64,000 nt of DNA from Spirometra erinaceieuropaei (Eukaryota; Platyhelminthes; Cestoda; Diphyllobothriidea; Diphyllobothriidae): positions 322,393 to 386,392 of the forward strand of contig CACRXP010000067.1 of the NCBI GenBank assembly GCA_902702965.1, in the 5' to 3' direction. A model generated the notes under the pieces. The model was not told the DNA's origin. It did not search any database and was given only the letters and a program-made list of their open reading frames with translations. Shown piece by piece: positions 1 to 10,866 of this stretch. The position numbers and the translations under genes were made by a program. How positions within the stretch are numbered: the stretch's first letter is position 1; every line of letters begins with the position of its first letter.

Positions 1-345
1 ATGTATTATATGTGGTATGTGTCCTCTGACACAGCGTTCGTTGTCGCCAGTAGCAAGCTGGCGGGCGGACAGAATGGGATCGAGTGAGATCCTAACCACA
101 ACAGTGAGGGTCAAACGCCCACTTGACATGCTTATATACCTCACTTCATAAGGCCTATGACGTACTGATGATCGGTAACGACCGTGAAACAGCTGTCTGC
201 GTCTGGCCTGTTGCACTCTTAGCGAGCTGCGTATGTATTATATGTGGTATGTGTCCTCTGACACAGCGTTCGTTGTCGCCAGTAGCAAGCTGGCGGGCAG
301 ACAGAATGGGATCGAGTGAGATCCTAACCACAACAGTGATGATGA
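1..345. repeat. Two copies of a ~107-bp unit at 232-bp period
   Basis: Bases 1-107 and 233-339 are almost identical; the visible difference is a g/a change in the stretch gcgggcggac versus gcgggcagac. The copies start 232 bases apart and are separated by 125 bases of different sequence. The first copy begins at the window edge, so a longer tandem array to the left is possible. A reading frame at 123-353 spans this area but shows no protein motif and is probably incidental. Confidence 0.85.
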
Positions 346-1739
346 TAAATTAACGTCCGTCGGAATCGATATTTTAACTTCGATGCACTTCGCGTTTCAA
401 AAAATGAAAACCGAGGATGCGAATCCTATAGAACCGATGATAACAGGGGTTTTTAGGTTAGCTGCGCTAAATTTCCAATCGATACCTCACAAGGTACCAC
501 GTTGTACAGTTGGCAAACAAGTTGGTTTTGCAGTGAATTGAATACGTTTGTTAGTTCGACCTCCCTGACATGACCTGACTTAACAAGTGCAAAACAACAA
601 CATGTTATGGTCATCCCGTCACTGTCGCGACTGCGTCGTTTCACACGTACAGACGCTGATTACTACTAAGATGTTAACGTTTAAACCTACCACCATCCAG
701 ACAGTATAAGCAAACTACTTCAGCTCAAGGCTAATCGAGAGGAGTCCTTTTTAAGTAACATGCCATAAAGACGTCAGACTGTCAGCTGGCCGCATACGAG
801 AAATCGCACACGTCTCTGCCTTATGAGTAGGATACAATATAGTGATTCATAAAATCTGTCAGTGGACTTGAGTCATATTATGAATGTTTTTAGCAACAGT
901 TTTCCACTCTTCTTTGAAATTTGTGTATATGGCCTCCCCATCTATGCGCAGATTAATGCATAAATCGTCGGAGTGGGTGACCTATATAAACTGTCTATCT
1001 TCCGTATACGGACAGAAACCGATGATGCGTACCCTTCGATGAGTTATGCATCATTTGGAGCCTAAATTTAAACGTCATGCACATAAATCGCAAAAGGAAA
1101 TACAGCAATTGCTAATTTACTTCATGCGAGCAATATTTAAGCTATTTCGAATTTCGAAACGCCAAATATGCAGCAAAAACCATATTATTCTCGGAAGATA
1201 TGTGCCAACGGATATCATTTCGCGGCTGTCAATGATTTGCCGACCATGTGTCGCCTTTGCGCACCGCCAGTTAGCTACACCCAGCTGTGCCCTCTGGAAA
1301 CATGTGGGTTTATGCAGCGTAGTACCAGTTGCTAATTTTAGTGTTTATAAATAATGAGCTATCCCCTAAGTATTCTGTTGAAAAGGCATGGTCTGTAAAG
1401 AGGTCGTCTTGATGTCGATGGTGTTGATGATTTTGAATGCAGGCAGTGGCGTCACAAACATGCTGTGTTAGTGCTCGCTGCATGTTCTGGGTAATCAGTG
1501 CTCGTTTAGATGACACAAAAACCTTTATTACAGCACTAAGTAGGGGGTTTTACACAGCTCGCTCAGAGGTATACACGGATCATCGAGATAGGAGACCAAC
1601 ATAGTCTAGTGATTATGACTTGAAAAATTTTGTCGCAGGCTGCCAATTTCCGACAAGAAATCTACATAAAAAACAGAGCCTTTTTGGCCAAGTCACGTAA
1701 TACATAACTTTTAAGGCCATTTTGAAGGATGAAATGTAT
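346..1739. other. No recognisable gene
   Basis: AT-rich DNA. The longest open stretch is 102 codons at 1046-1354 (plus). It has no recognisable motif, no similarity to anything else in the window and no clear splice signals. I see nothing to annotate here. Confidence 0.6.
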
Positions 1740-2030
1740 CTATAGGACGCATGACACCTCCGGAGCATTTAAAAATGCCTGAACCGCAAGTTTTTCGAGA
1801 ATTGCCAGAGCAGATCGTCTCCATTTATTCATTTTTCGAAGGGATTCCATTACATTTTGCAATCTCTCAATGTCAGCCAGGCTGGTAAAATGCAGCCCTG
1901 TAGCTCGCAACATTCCTCGAGCTCTTCCGGCGCCGTAAATGTAGTGTATTTCTGCTTTTGCAACAACATTCTCCAGATCAGCGTAGATGAGGTCTTTCAT
2001 CAGATACACGCTATGCATACGCGGTTTTGT
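1740..2030 (-). CDS. Exon B of a duplicated two-exon gene fragment, copy 1 (last coding exon)
   Basis: On the minus strand a strong 3' splice site (pyrimidine tract ending in ttgcag, AG at 2032-2031) precedes an open exon of 291 bases. It ends in TAG and encodes 96 residues in phase 0. The exon at 47695-47985 has exactly the same length, the same acceptor phase and the same stop position, and the two proteins share roughly half their residues. Shared blocks include IYADL-NV, HY-YG-G, FTSL-DI--LQ--M-SLR and QAF-N-P--SC. Conservation of frame and splice phase shows this is or was coding. I do not recognise the family. The matching upstream exon for this copy is at 11381-11634, ~9.3 kb away, with several PLEs inserted between. 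Whether this copy is still expressed is unknown. Confidence 0.65.
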   Translation of the reverse strand, partial: TKPRMHSVYLMKDLIYADLENVVAKAEIHYIYGAGRARGMLRATGLHFTSLADIERLQNVMESLRKMNKWRRSALAILEKLAVQAFLNAPEVSCVL

Positions 2031-2389
2031 CTGCAAAGAAACAAAGAGAAAATTTTCTGTTTGACATGTATAAAACAACCCACATACATTAAGACGGGCA
2101 TTCAATGGAAAACAGCTGCATCCCTGGCGTTGTGCTCAGTCCGATAACTGAGTGTGCATAATGACTATTTGCAGCGTCAACAGTCTCAAAATTGGCCTGA
2201 AATGCGAGTGAAAACAACTGCTTAATTATGTCACACGTAAGGTAATGCTGGTCGACTTTGAATATACGGTAATTATAACCAGCCTCGAAGAAGTCTGGCA
2301 CACACATATATCTACTCTCAACATGTCGGTCGCCTTACGGCAAACCGTTGTTCTTATCTTCTTACATGCCGGTTTTGCAACTTTTAGGT
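2031..2389. other. Intron-like sequence between exon B copy 1 and a PLE tail
   Basis: This lies just upstream of exon B on the minus strand, where the intron of the gene fragment should be. Open frames are present on both strands but lack motifs. Nothing else is supported. Confidence 0.45.
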
Positions 2390-2802
2390 CAAGTAGGTGC
2401 AAATGATTGTTCCAAACACAGACAGACGCAAGCCCGTGGTGAGGGCGTCTGAGAGTGGCAGAGACCTCCCACCTGACGGCAACGCTGACATGCTAACCAC
2501 CGTCCACATGGGCAGGGGCAGATGCGAACAGGACAGGAAGGCAAGATGCGTGGAGGGCGGACAACGAACAGTCCAAACAAGAGCAATGACCGCGGTCACC
2601 CTGACACCGCTCCCCTTCCCACACCAGACGATGGATGAGGAAGAACCGATGCCGTCATGACAAAATGGCCTAACATCCTGATGCGCGCGCTGAAAGTCAG
2701 TGGCATGCCAGCGCGAAGGCAAAAACCTTAAATACTGTGATGTGCAGTACGCAACCCACCTCCGATGATGGAAGCTTGTCTGCTTTTGAAACGTCAGGTA
2801 AA
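2390..2802 (+). mobile_element. GC-rich PLE 3' tail remnant (family C-like)
   Basis: This GC-rich island stands out from its AT-rich surroundings. It ends in a hammerhead-like motif of the same design as the one closing the family C element at 14.2 kb. Composition and the terminal motif suggest the decayed 3' end of a PLE. No reverse transcriptase or GIY-YIG protein similarity is readable, and the open frames on both strands (2384-2806 minus, 2397-2660 plus) look like by-products of GC content. Assignment to family C is inference from the terminal motif. Confidence 0.45.
2756..2800 (+). ncRNA. Hammerhead-ribozyme-like motif H1 (core mutated)
   Basis: Read 5' to 3': helix I strand ACCT, a core written CCGATGA (consensus CTGANGA, so U4 is changed), a helix II of GGAAGC pairing with GCTTTT, then GAAACGTC followed by AGGT, which pairs back with ACCT. 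The order and spacing match a type I hammerhead with a very short helix III. The core change makes activity unlikely. Confidence 0.5.
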
Positions 2803-2810
2803 TCAACCCA

Positions 2811-3394
2811 CTTTTCCTGCGATCGCCTTATGTTTTTACGTTATATCCAAGGACACGCATTTTCCCTTCAATCAGCAATATATATGTGTGTATTGATTTA
2901 AGACAAATTCTATGTACGCATACCGTATATTTTATTCATCTTATTGCACGGGCACCAGCCACAAGTCCAGACAGTTGTTTTACCTGCATTTTGTCATTGA
3001 ACGATGTCTTTGCAAGGAATGTAGCTCAGTGTTGGTCGTTCTAGGATTCTGTGTTTGCCTTGTGGTATATGCCAGTCAACAGGTTAGCTCTTTTATCGCA
3101 GAAGTAAACCTAATATCATGCAGTGCATCACTTGGAAGGAAACAAAATGGATCTTTACAATTTTTATACGGGTAAGTGATCCAAACTACACCAGTATGAG
3201 AACGATACCCATGAAATATTCATTAATTGTTGACAGGCAATCTAGCGCACTGAACAGTTTGCAAAATTAACCATACTACACCTGTTTTTTCCTTACTGTT
3301 CACTATTCTCCACACAACGGCGTCCGTCTCGTTTATGTAAACGCAATGTCCGCTCAGCTCCATTGTGCTATAGTCGCCCTAAAAATTATCATTC
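2811..3394. other. No recognisable gene
   Basis: AT-rich sequence with an 87-codon open frame at 2912-3175 (plus) that has no recognisable motif. No repeat relationship to the rest of the window was seen. Confidence 0.55.
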
Positions 3395-3395
3395 G

Positions 3396-3476
3396 TCGGA
3401 CGACGGGTTAGTGTTGACGACTTAAAAATTCACGAGTTTATTTTGATTTTCCGACAAGCTTCTCCTTTAAATATAA
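3396..3476 (+). mobile_element. PLE family A tail fragment
   Basis: The sequence matches the family A 3' tail at 5085-5155 and 8047-8120. Shared blocks are a cgtctgacga-like start (here cgtcggacga), gggtt-gtgt, attcacgagt and ttttccgac. No coding part is attached. It lies directly before a minus-strand tRNA-headed repeat, so these elements are nested. Confidence 0.65.
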
Positions 3477-3487
3477 ACATGTATATA

Positions 3488-3718
3488 TAATGGTAGGCGG
3501 CGCTCACCGATCGTTCCTAAGGAACTCTCTCGTTCCGTTGTGCCGTATAGGCTCTCTCTGGAGCACAACCAGCACCTGCCCAGCGGCGCATGGGCATTTC
3601 TGGCTTATCAGCCGTCGTCAGCCAGCCATACCCAACCCCGAAGTGTGGAATAGTCAAAGCTCGAACTCGCGACCTGTGATTTAGGAGTCAACGCCTCTAA
3701 CCACTGGGCCACGAACCC
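3488..3718 (-). mobile_element. tRNA-headed SINE-like repeat, copy a
   Basis: On the minus strand the head carries TGGCCCAGTGG, a perfect fit to the pol III A-box pattern. About 30 bases on lies GAGTTCGAGC, which fits a B box. The body (gacgacggct-ataagccagaa, cacaacggaacgag, aacgatcggtgagcgcc) recurs at 12074-12351 and 52808-53030, and in part at 3749-3834. The element ends beside a short AT-repeat. The family name is unknown to me. Confidence 0.7.
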
Positions 3719-3748
3719 GTTGCTTTGTCGTTTTCGATCGGGAATATA

Positions 3749-3907
3749 AAAAGGCAGGGGGCGCTCCAGAGAGAGAAAGCCCATTGGAGACAACGGAACT
3801 AGTAATTTCCGCAAGAACGATCGGTGAGCTGATAAGGACTTGAAACGTGTCGAGTCTATCTCGATTTTCCGACGAGCTTCGCCATTTAATATATATATAT
3901 ATATATG
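3749..3907 (+). mobile_element. Partial SINE-like body fused to a PLE family A tail, ending in (AT)n
   Basis: Bases 3749-3834 repeat the inner SINE-like body in plus orientation (gctccagagagag, acaacggaac, aacgatcggtgag). At ~3835 the sequence switches to a family A tail (acttgaaacgtg, ctcgattttccgacgagc), then runs into an (AT)n tract at ~3890-3906. With copy a it forms an imperfect inverted pair. Confidence 0.55.
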
Positions 3908-5200
3908 TTGTAGAGTAGAAGTGGTAGGCATTCCGAGACGATATAATGAAAAAGGAAGAGGTTCTTCGTAAAAAAATCGAGTTGTACTCGTGAATTTTTG
4001 AATTGGTGACACCAACCCGTCGTCAGACGAAATGAAGAGAAAAGAGAGAGTGAGACAGTCACGCTAGACTAATAGACGAGACAGGACAAACATTGGCGGA
4101 CGAACCATTAGCGTGCGAGGAGGGATGCGGGTAGGGAGTCATGCTGGGTTCTGAGCCAGGACGGTAGGAAGGGGGGGGGGGGAACCGTTGCGGCTGCCGT
4201 GTTGGAGGGGAGGGAGAATGGTAGGTTGGCAGAACTGCGGGCGCCTGGATTAGCGGCTGCTGATGCGGCGTGGGGCTCGGTTTAGTGAGGCGTGATCTTA
4301 GGCCCTCATAATGGACGTCTAGGTCAACATGGCGGTTGATGCTATCCGCGTTAGAATGCCATGCCTCTAGGAATTCTCTCGACCGTTTTGTGTTGGCCGT
4401 GGCGATGACCTCGGTGTTATCCCAATTAAAACGGTGGTCGCACTGGAGTGCGCGTGCAAAGACGAGAGACAGTGGATCACGGCGACGGACAGCTAGTTTG
4501 TGTTCATTAATACGAGTTCCCAGGCGTCGTCCTGTATGACCAACATATACGCAGGGACAATTGGCACACGGGATGCGATAAATGACGTTAGTCTGTTCCT
4601 CTTTAGGGAAAGAATCCTTTACTCGAGTTAAGATTGTGCGCAGCGAGGATGCAGGCTTGTGGGAAACGCGATTACCGAACTGACTTAACTGACGGGCGAT
4701 CATTTCTGAGGTCCCCTGCATATAGGGCAGGGAGAAGAATTTCCGCTTCACGGTTTCTCCATCTGAGGAGGGGTCTCGAGGTTGTGCCTGACGTCTGAGG
4801 CAGTTCTTCACGAAACTGACTGGGTATCCGTTAGATCGAAATAGCTGATATAGAAAGCCTAGTTCTTTCTTCTGCAGATCTTCATTGCTGCAGTACCGGT
4901 AGGCCCGGTTTTAGAGGGTCCGAACGGTTCCCCCCCCCCTTCCTACCCTCCCGGCTCAGAACCCAGCATGACTCCCTACCCGCATCCCTCCTCGCACGCT
5001 AATGGTTCGTCCGCCAATGTTTGTCCTGTCTCGTCTATTAGTCTAGCGTGACTGTCTCACTCTCTCTTTTCTCTTCATTTCGTCTGACGACGGGTTGGTG
5101 TCACCAATTCAAAAATTCACGAGTACAACTCGATTTTTTCCGAAGAAACTCTTCCTTTTTCATTATATCGTCTCGGCATGCCTACCACTTCTACTCTACA
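3908..5200. repeat. Inverted repeat of PLE family A tails (arms 3908-4189 and 4923-5200)
   Basis: The left arm (3908-4189) and right arm (4923-5200) are reverse complements of each other with only scattered differences, including a G-run at 4171-4182 opposite a C-run at ~4930-4940. Both outer ends abut (AT)n tracts. The spacer holds a minus-strand PLE coding fragment. PLEs are known to carry terminal repeats in direct or inverted order, and this fits the inverted arrangement. The high identity suggests recent or conversion-maintained arms. Confidence 0.85.
4059..4910 (-). pseudogene. PLE family A, 5'-truncated RT end plus GIY-YIG endonuclease
   Basis: From ~4910 downward the minus strand encodes the end of the reverse transcriptase region and then a GIY-YIG endonuclease. 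The continuous frame from 4811 to 4059 is 250 codons. The nuclease part has VIYRIPCANC, then CVYVGHTGRRLGTRINEH, with the CxxC pair common to PLE nucleases, then REFLEAWHSN and INRHVDLD near the C terminus. It is very similar to the plus-strand element at 5477-7538. Here the YVG half-motif is intact, unlike in that element. The last ~80 residues are proline-rich and run through the inverted-repeat arm. All upstream RT palm motifs are missing, so this is a truncated, non-autonomous copy. Confidence 0.9.
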
Positions 5201-5476
5201 TATATATATATATATATTCTCACCAGACGTTGGTAGAAATTTGCTCAGAGACAGGCTACAACTTACGAGCAGCTGACGTTTCTTCATCGATGTCGCGATC
5301 ATGGCATCCTACCGAAGTCTCTTCGTTTCAAGCCCACTCTACCGACTGAGACTGGGAGGCTACTTGCACGCAAATATGGATTTCGCGTTTTTGGTGCCAT
5401 TATATCAGACGTCCACCGTCGCCTTTGCAGATGCGATGCAGCAGTATCCGACCTTCGAAGCCAGTGTATCTCAACA
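5201..5476 (+). mobile_element. PLE family A leader with (TA)n tract
   Basis: A (TA)n tract at 5201-5217 separates the inverted tail arm from the leader of the next element. On the minus strand at ~5258-5290 the sequence reads CGATGA, AGAAACGTC, AGCTGCTCG. This resembles the hammerhead-like motifs elsewhere in the window but lacks helix II. No protein motif is visible before the coding region. Confidence 0.45.
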
Positions 5477-7538
5477 TTGCCTGAGAATGTATTCGCAGAT
5501 GTGCTACACCGAATAAATGCCACCGCTTTAGACGCCAGAATGAAAAAGCGAGCCGATCTTCAAGCGAAACTGCAATCTCTTCTTCGCCCTGTCAACGAAA
5601 ACAGCAGATCGTCAAGAGTTGTTAACCTCTCTAAAAGGAGTCTAACATCCGCTGAACTTAGTCTACTATCTAGAGGAACAAAATTCAGCCGTTCCGACGC
5701 TGTGCCCACAAGCTTCTTAGCGAGCATTGAATCTATTTTACTGACCTCTGCTGTGCCTGAAGAAATGCGCGCAGACATACGCAGCTGTGCCACTGGTCTC
5801 CTTCGACAAAAGAAGCACCACCAAGTCTTGCCAGTCGATGAAGAAAAAGAGCTACAGTCGCTTAGGACGGACGACAGCATTATGATTGTGTCTGCTGACA
5901 AAGGTGGCGCGACCGTCGTCATGGAAAACAGCGATTACGTCAACAAGGCGAACCAAGTCTTTAACGACAGTGAAGCCTACACACCACACGCGGAGGACCC
6001 GACTAAAAAGCAAGCCGCAGCTGTAAAAAAGAAGGTGAATGAGCTCACTCGCCTGAAACTCATAACCCCCGATGACTCCAGATGTATGACTCTTAACGAC
6101 TCCCGAATAGCCCATGCATATGGCCTCCCAAAGGTGCACAAAGAAGGTGCGCCATTGAGGACCATAGTGCTGCTTATTGGATCGCCCACCTACAACCTCG
6201 CTACAACCTTGCCAGTTATACAGGCACCTGAAGCACCTCACCAATGGATTACAATATAGCATCAAACACTCTCAGGCATTCCTCCAGAAGATCCAAGGCC
6301 TGAAAGTAAGTCCTGATGAGTGTATTCTATCGTTTGATGTGGTTGCCCTGTTTTCCTCAATACCACATGACCTAGCGATTGAGAGCGTAACCGGACGCCT
6401 GCAAGATAAACCAACCGACATTCCGATAGAACACATTTCAGAACTTCTTAGACTCTGTCTCAAGACCTACTGCCAATTCGATGGGAAGTTTTATCAACAG
6501 GTTAGGGGCACACCAATGGGCTCGCCAATATCAGGTCTGCTAGCTGAACTAGTACTACAAGAACTAGAAGAGGAAGGTATGCGAACCTTTAAACCAAAAA
6601 TGTGGCTCCGATACGTAGATGATACGTTTGTTATCATGAAGACCTGCGAAATTGAGCAACTACATCTGAGTCTGAATAGCGTCTTCCCAGCAATCCAGTT
6701 TACTTGCGAAAAGGCAACAGGAGGCATTCTCCCGTTTCTAGACGTTAGTATCCAAACACTAAGTGATGGAGGCCTTGCAACAAGCGTCTACCGAAAAGAC
6801 TCCAGTGCTGACGTCATTCTTAATTATGAAAGCAACCATCCAGCGGCTCATAAAAGGAGCTGTGTCCGAATCCTTTTCCACCGGGCCTATCGGTACTGCA
6901 GCACCGATGATCTACTTAAGAAAGAACTAGCTTTCCTGTATCGGTTATTCCGGCTCAACGGACACCCTGTCAGCTTTGTAAAAAATTGTCTCAGGCATCA
7001 AAGACAACCACAGGGCTTTGGTTCTAATGAGGGGCCAGAACATCGGAAATTCTACTCGCTACCCTACATGCAGGGTATTTCCGAAGCGATCGCCCGACAA
7101 CTAAACCGGTTTGGCATCTTCATTGCCCACAAGCCGGCGTCCTCTGTGCGCGCAACATTATCGCGAGTGAAAGACCCTATACCTAAAGAGCAGCAAACCA
7201 ATGGCATCTACTGCATTCCGTGCGCCAACTGCTCTTGCGACCATGTTTGTCATACAGGCCGACGACTTGGGACGCGTATAAACGAGCATAAACTAGCCAT
7301 CCGCCGACGTGACCCTTTGTCACTCGTGTTTGCACACGCCCTTGAATGCGACCATCGCTTCAACTGGGAAGGAACTGAAGTTGTTGCAATGGCGAACACC
7401 AAACACGCTCGAGAATTCCTCGAAGCTTGGCATTCTAACACGACAAGCATCAATCGCCATGTCGATCTAGATGCTCATTACGAAGGTCTGCGTGCCCGGC
7501 TCACTGACTTGCGCCCACGACCTAAAAACAGCCGCTAA
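5477..7538 (+). pseudogene. PLE family A: reverse transcriptase plus GIY-YIG endonuclease, one frameshift
   Basis: Near-full-length Penelope-like coding region, about 687 codons. The N-terminal frame (5477-6259) has SADKGGATVV and the RT block AYGLPKVHKEGAPLRTIV. One extra base near 6205 shifts the frame. The second frame then carries ILSFDVVALFSSIP (motif A), RGTPMGSPISG, RYVDDTFVIMK (catalytic YVDD intact), LPFLDV, and a C-terminal GIY-YIG domain ending in REFLEAWHSN and INRHVDLDAHYEGLRARL. GIY is present (NGIYCIPCANC), but the YIG half reads DHVCHTGRRLG: Tyr is His and Gly is Cys, which should disable the nuclease. RT and endonuclease normally act together in target-primed insertion. This copy is probably dead through the frameshift and nuclease loss. 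The start at 5477 is the first Met in frame and is not certain. Confidence 0.93.
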
Positions 7539-7848
7539 TCCACACTGGGCCATGTAGAATCGCGCTATTTTGTCACCGCATTACACCTCCAGACACAGCG
7601 AACCGCAACTGCAAACCGTAACACCTCTACGTTGGGCTCACTGACCTCCACCCGCATGCCGGATCGACGACCATTAAGTCCACTGCCCATAGTTCCATTG
7701 ATTCGTCATCCCCCCTACCCTGCAACACAGGGAGCCGCAACAGTTCCCCCTTCCCTCCCCACCACTAATCCCAGCCTAATTATCTGTCCACCCCCATTCA
7801 CACATTAGTTGCTTGCCTGTAAATGGCTGCCCTGTCACGCCTGTCTCG
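7539..7848 (+). mobile_element. PLE family A 3' untranslated region
   Basis: C-rich, non-coding sequence after the stop codon. Toward the end, text such as tgtctcgcgagac resembles the family A tail. It then joins a second GIY-YIG fragment near 7849. Confidence 0.5.
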
Positions 7849-7849
7849 C

Positions 7850-8042
7850 GAGACATTATGCCGAGTAAAGGACCCGGTGCCCAAAGAACAACTAAGTAAC
7901 ATCATCTACCGCATACCGTGTGCCAACTGCCCTTGTGTTTATATTGGTCATACAGGCCGATGTCTTGGGACTCGCATTAACGAACACAAGTTAGCCCTCC
8001 GCCGACGTGACCCTCTGTCCCTCGTGTTTGCACACGCCACTG
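7850..8042 (+). pseudogene. PLE family A GIY-YIG fragment
   Basis: About 64 codons match the family A nuclease: RVKDPVPKEQ, NIIYRIPCANC, CVYIGHTGRCLGTRINEH, RRRDPLSLVFAHA. The GIY and YIG halves are both intact here. The match breaks off sharply at ~8042, where the family A tail begins. The piece looks like an internally deleted copy whose ends sit right behind the larger element, so it may be part of a compound 3' terminus. Confidence 0.88.
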
Positions 8043-8130
8043 TTTTTCGTCTGACGAAGGGTTGGTGTCATCAGCTCGAAAATTTACGAGTACAACTCAA
8101 TTTTTCCGACGAGCCTTCTAATAGGGAGGG
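8043..8130 (+). mobile_element. PLE family A structured tail
   Basis: Reads CGTCTGACGA, then a potential 9-bp stem with wobble pairs (GGGTTGGTG against CATCAGCTC), GAAAA, a small ACGAGT hairpin, and TTTTTCCGACGAG. The outer TCGTC and GACGA can pair. The layout recalls a hammerhead but the expected cleavage triplet does not fit, so it is called only a conserved structured tail. It recurs at 3396-3476, 3840-3890 and in both arms of the 3908-5200 repeat. Confidence 0.6.
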
Positions 8131-8204
8131 TGACTATATGAGTAACTCCGGCCTTTCGATTGACATCTGGTATATTTTGTTGTTTCCAACAACAATTTGT
8201 TGAT

Positions 8205-9180
8205 TATGGTTCCTGCTGACATAGACTTGCTTCGTCTAATAAGTAAGGATTAAATGAGGATTTAATTTGGCCCTTATTTTGCCATTCACTTGCGGATTCG
8301 CGCAGTCTTTGCCCAAGGGCGGTTGTTGTATTTGCCGCATTATCGTTTGTCTGTGGGCCGGCTATCAGGTCTACGTGTGAAACAGGAGGTAAGTCATTAC
8401 AAGTTCAGATCAGCAGAAACTGACCTCTCACGATTCGGGTGATGTAACTGGACAAGCCAAAGAAATGTCAGCATGAAAACAGTACCTTCCATGAAATCGC
8501 TTGCTCTTTTTCTTTGTTTCTTTTCATGGGTGATAAAAAACAGAATTATTTATATCGACTGCGCATCTGCATGCGCGTTGGCATGTATACATATATAAAC
8601 ATCAATAAAAAAGAGGTGAATTTCGTTGTTAATGCAATAACACTTATAACGTTTAATTTTAGTACCGATTCTGAGCACATTGTTTGACCAATGGGCCACA
8701 CATTATATTTCGTCTTCTTCAAGTTCTACGAGACATCGAAATTTATATGCAGATTTATGCATGCTACACCGGAGCGCATTGCTTATAGAGTGAGGATAGG
8801 CATTTGTGATACTTGATGAGGTCTTCTGACGACTAACTTAATTTCGTGCATCAGGGGCAAGGCTGGTTTCGCAGTTTGCCATAGAACATTCCATTAAAAG
8901 AGACATATGGGATTTTGGAAACAATATGCTTTTCTATCGAGACATTCAACTCTGTTCCTAAGGCGTGCAAACTCTATGCGTAAAGAAGTAGCCGATTTGT
9001 GTGTCATTTATATATAGCGTTATTTCAGCAGTTTTTCCATGACGCATATCAAGTCTTAATGTATAGGTGGGTCCAATGATATGTTTACGCTTGCTAATAA
9101 CATTCCATTTTTATACATTTGTATGCATACGTAACAGTACTGTACGGGCATTGTAGAACATTAAAAAGTCCGCAAAGCTA
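8205..9180. other. No recognisable gene
   Basis: AT-rich spacer between PLE A and PLE B. No open frame with a motif and no internal repeat was seen. Confidence 0.55.
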
Positions 9181-9204
9181 TCTTACGATGAAAGGAAAGC
9201 CCTA

Positions 9205-10863
9205 AATTGACGAAGATTTAATCATTCTACCTGTCGACGAAGGAGGTTCCACCACTACTTTGAAAACAACAGTCTACGTAGATAAAATGATGTCACTCCT
9301 AAAAGATGATTCAACATACGACCCACTAGCTGCAGACCCCACGAAATCGCAAAACGCGCATATTAAAAAAAACAGTGAAACGCCATCGGGTAGAAATTCC
9401 TCACAGAAGTTAATACCAAGTCTTTAAAACAGAATGAACCAACAATTGCCAAGATATATGGTCTTCCCAAAAATCAAAAAAAACTGATATTCCTCTACGA
9501 CCGATAGTCGCCTTAATAGGTGCACCCAACTATAAGACCTCGAAGTGACTATTTCGTCAACTACATCCACTTACGAAGACCTTTGAGAACTCTATTCAGG
9601 ATTCAAATTATTTGTTGACAAATTAAACGATGTAAACTTTACATTTTGCGAGACAGTCGATGTGGTCTCGCTCTTTGCTTTCATTCTGCTAGATTTTGCG
9701 AAGAACTGCACCAAAAAACTCCTTCAAACATATACCTCTGATGTGCCTACAGAGGTTTTACTTCAACTCCCTGATCTTTGTCGAGAGACAATTCTTTCGT
9801 ACTCCAATCAGTGCTACCAGCAAACTAAAGGTGCTCTCATGTGTTTAGCCATATCCGGTTTCCTGGCAGAGGCATTACTGCAGAGATAGGAGAGCATAGC
9901 CCTTCTCACTGTGTGCAAAAAATTTTGGCTACGATAAGCAGATGAAAATTTTGTCATCGTCAAGAAAGGTCAGTTGAATCTGCCCCGTACCAATATTAAC
10001 TCGATATTTCCAGGAATAAAATTTACTTTCGAAACAGACGCCGATAGATAACTCCCGTTTCTAGATGTCCTTGTACGTCGAAAAACCGATGGATCACTTC
10101 AGACATCAGTTTATTTCAAAGAGTCGTATTCAAAAGTCATCCTACACTTTGAGAGTAACCTCCCTGACTCTCACAAACGGAGTACAGTCTACATCCTTCT
10201 GAATCGATCCAAAACTCACTGCTCTGATAAAACAAGTTAACGAGCAGAAATGAAATAACTCTTTAAACTGTTCTGCCAAAATGGGTGCCCGCATGACTTT
10301 ATACGTCAATGCGTGAGGTACCAGCAATTAAAGGTAAAAGGTATATCCATTGCTACGGCCGTTCAGGCACCAAAACCAACCACAATGCGAACTCGCCTAT
10401 AGGTCATAAAGGTATCTGAACTAGTCAAAAGACAATTAAAAAAGTGCCAGATACACGTCGCACACCAATTGGCAACCACCTTATGCACACAGCTTGTACA
10501 CCCTAAGGCCAATGTTGGCAACATCGAAAGAAAAGTTGTTGTCTGCAAAATCCCATGTTCTAGTTGTGGTGCCGTTTATTGTGGCCAAACTGGGAAATCT
10601 GTTTCAACCCGTATACATGATCATCAGTTAGTTGTGAAGAGACGCGACCATCTATCTCAGGTTGTCATGCACACAGTGGACACTGGGCATAAATCTGCAT
10701 GGGAAAGAACTCGCATTGTTGGCGCCTGCCCATAAAGAAAAGGCTGCGAATCCCTGGAGGCAATGAACTCAGATGAGGCATGCATCAACCGGCATGTCGA
10801 TTTAGATGCCACTCACAGAATCGTTTTGGACAGATTCAAACTGACTCAACCAATCCCGAGATG
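9205..10863 (+). pseudogene. PLE family B: heavily decayed RT plus GIY-YIG
   Basis: Conceptual translation in shifting frames gives PLE blocks in the right order: a DEGGSTTTL-like N-terminal block at ~9235, PLRPIVALIGAPNY near 9500, a motif A remnant (VDVVSLFAFI) at ~9660, SGFLAEALLQR at ~9850, IKFTFETDA then LPFLDVLV at ~10060, SNLPDSHKRS at ~10150, and a GIY-YIG block (KIPCSSCGAVYCGQTGKS, STRIHDHQ) at ~10545-10635. It ends with INRHVDLDAT at ~10790. Many frameshifts and in-frame stops break it, and the YVDD position reads like an ADEN sequence. It is clearly older than family A. No hammerhead-like motif was found after it. Confidence 0.88.
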
Positions 10864-10866
10864 ACG

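Noticed and set aside
1740..2030. Exon B as a transposon-linked helix-turn-helix domain
   Set aside because: The HY-YG stretch superficially recalls a domain found near some transposases, but its place in a last exon and the rest of the sequence do not fit; left unnamed.
8043..8130. Family A tail as a true hammerhead ribozyme
   Set aside because: CTGACGA, a stem and GAAA are present, but the helix I pairing that works would place G at the cleavage site, which hammerheads do not accept.
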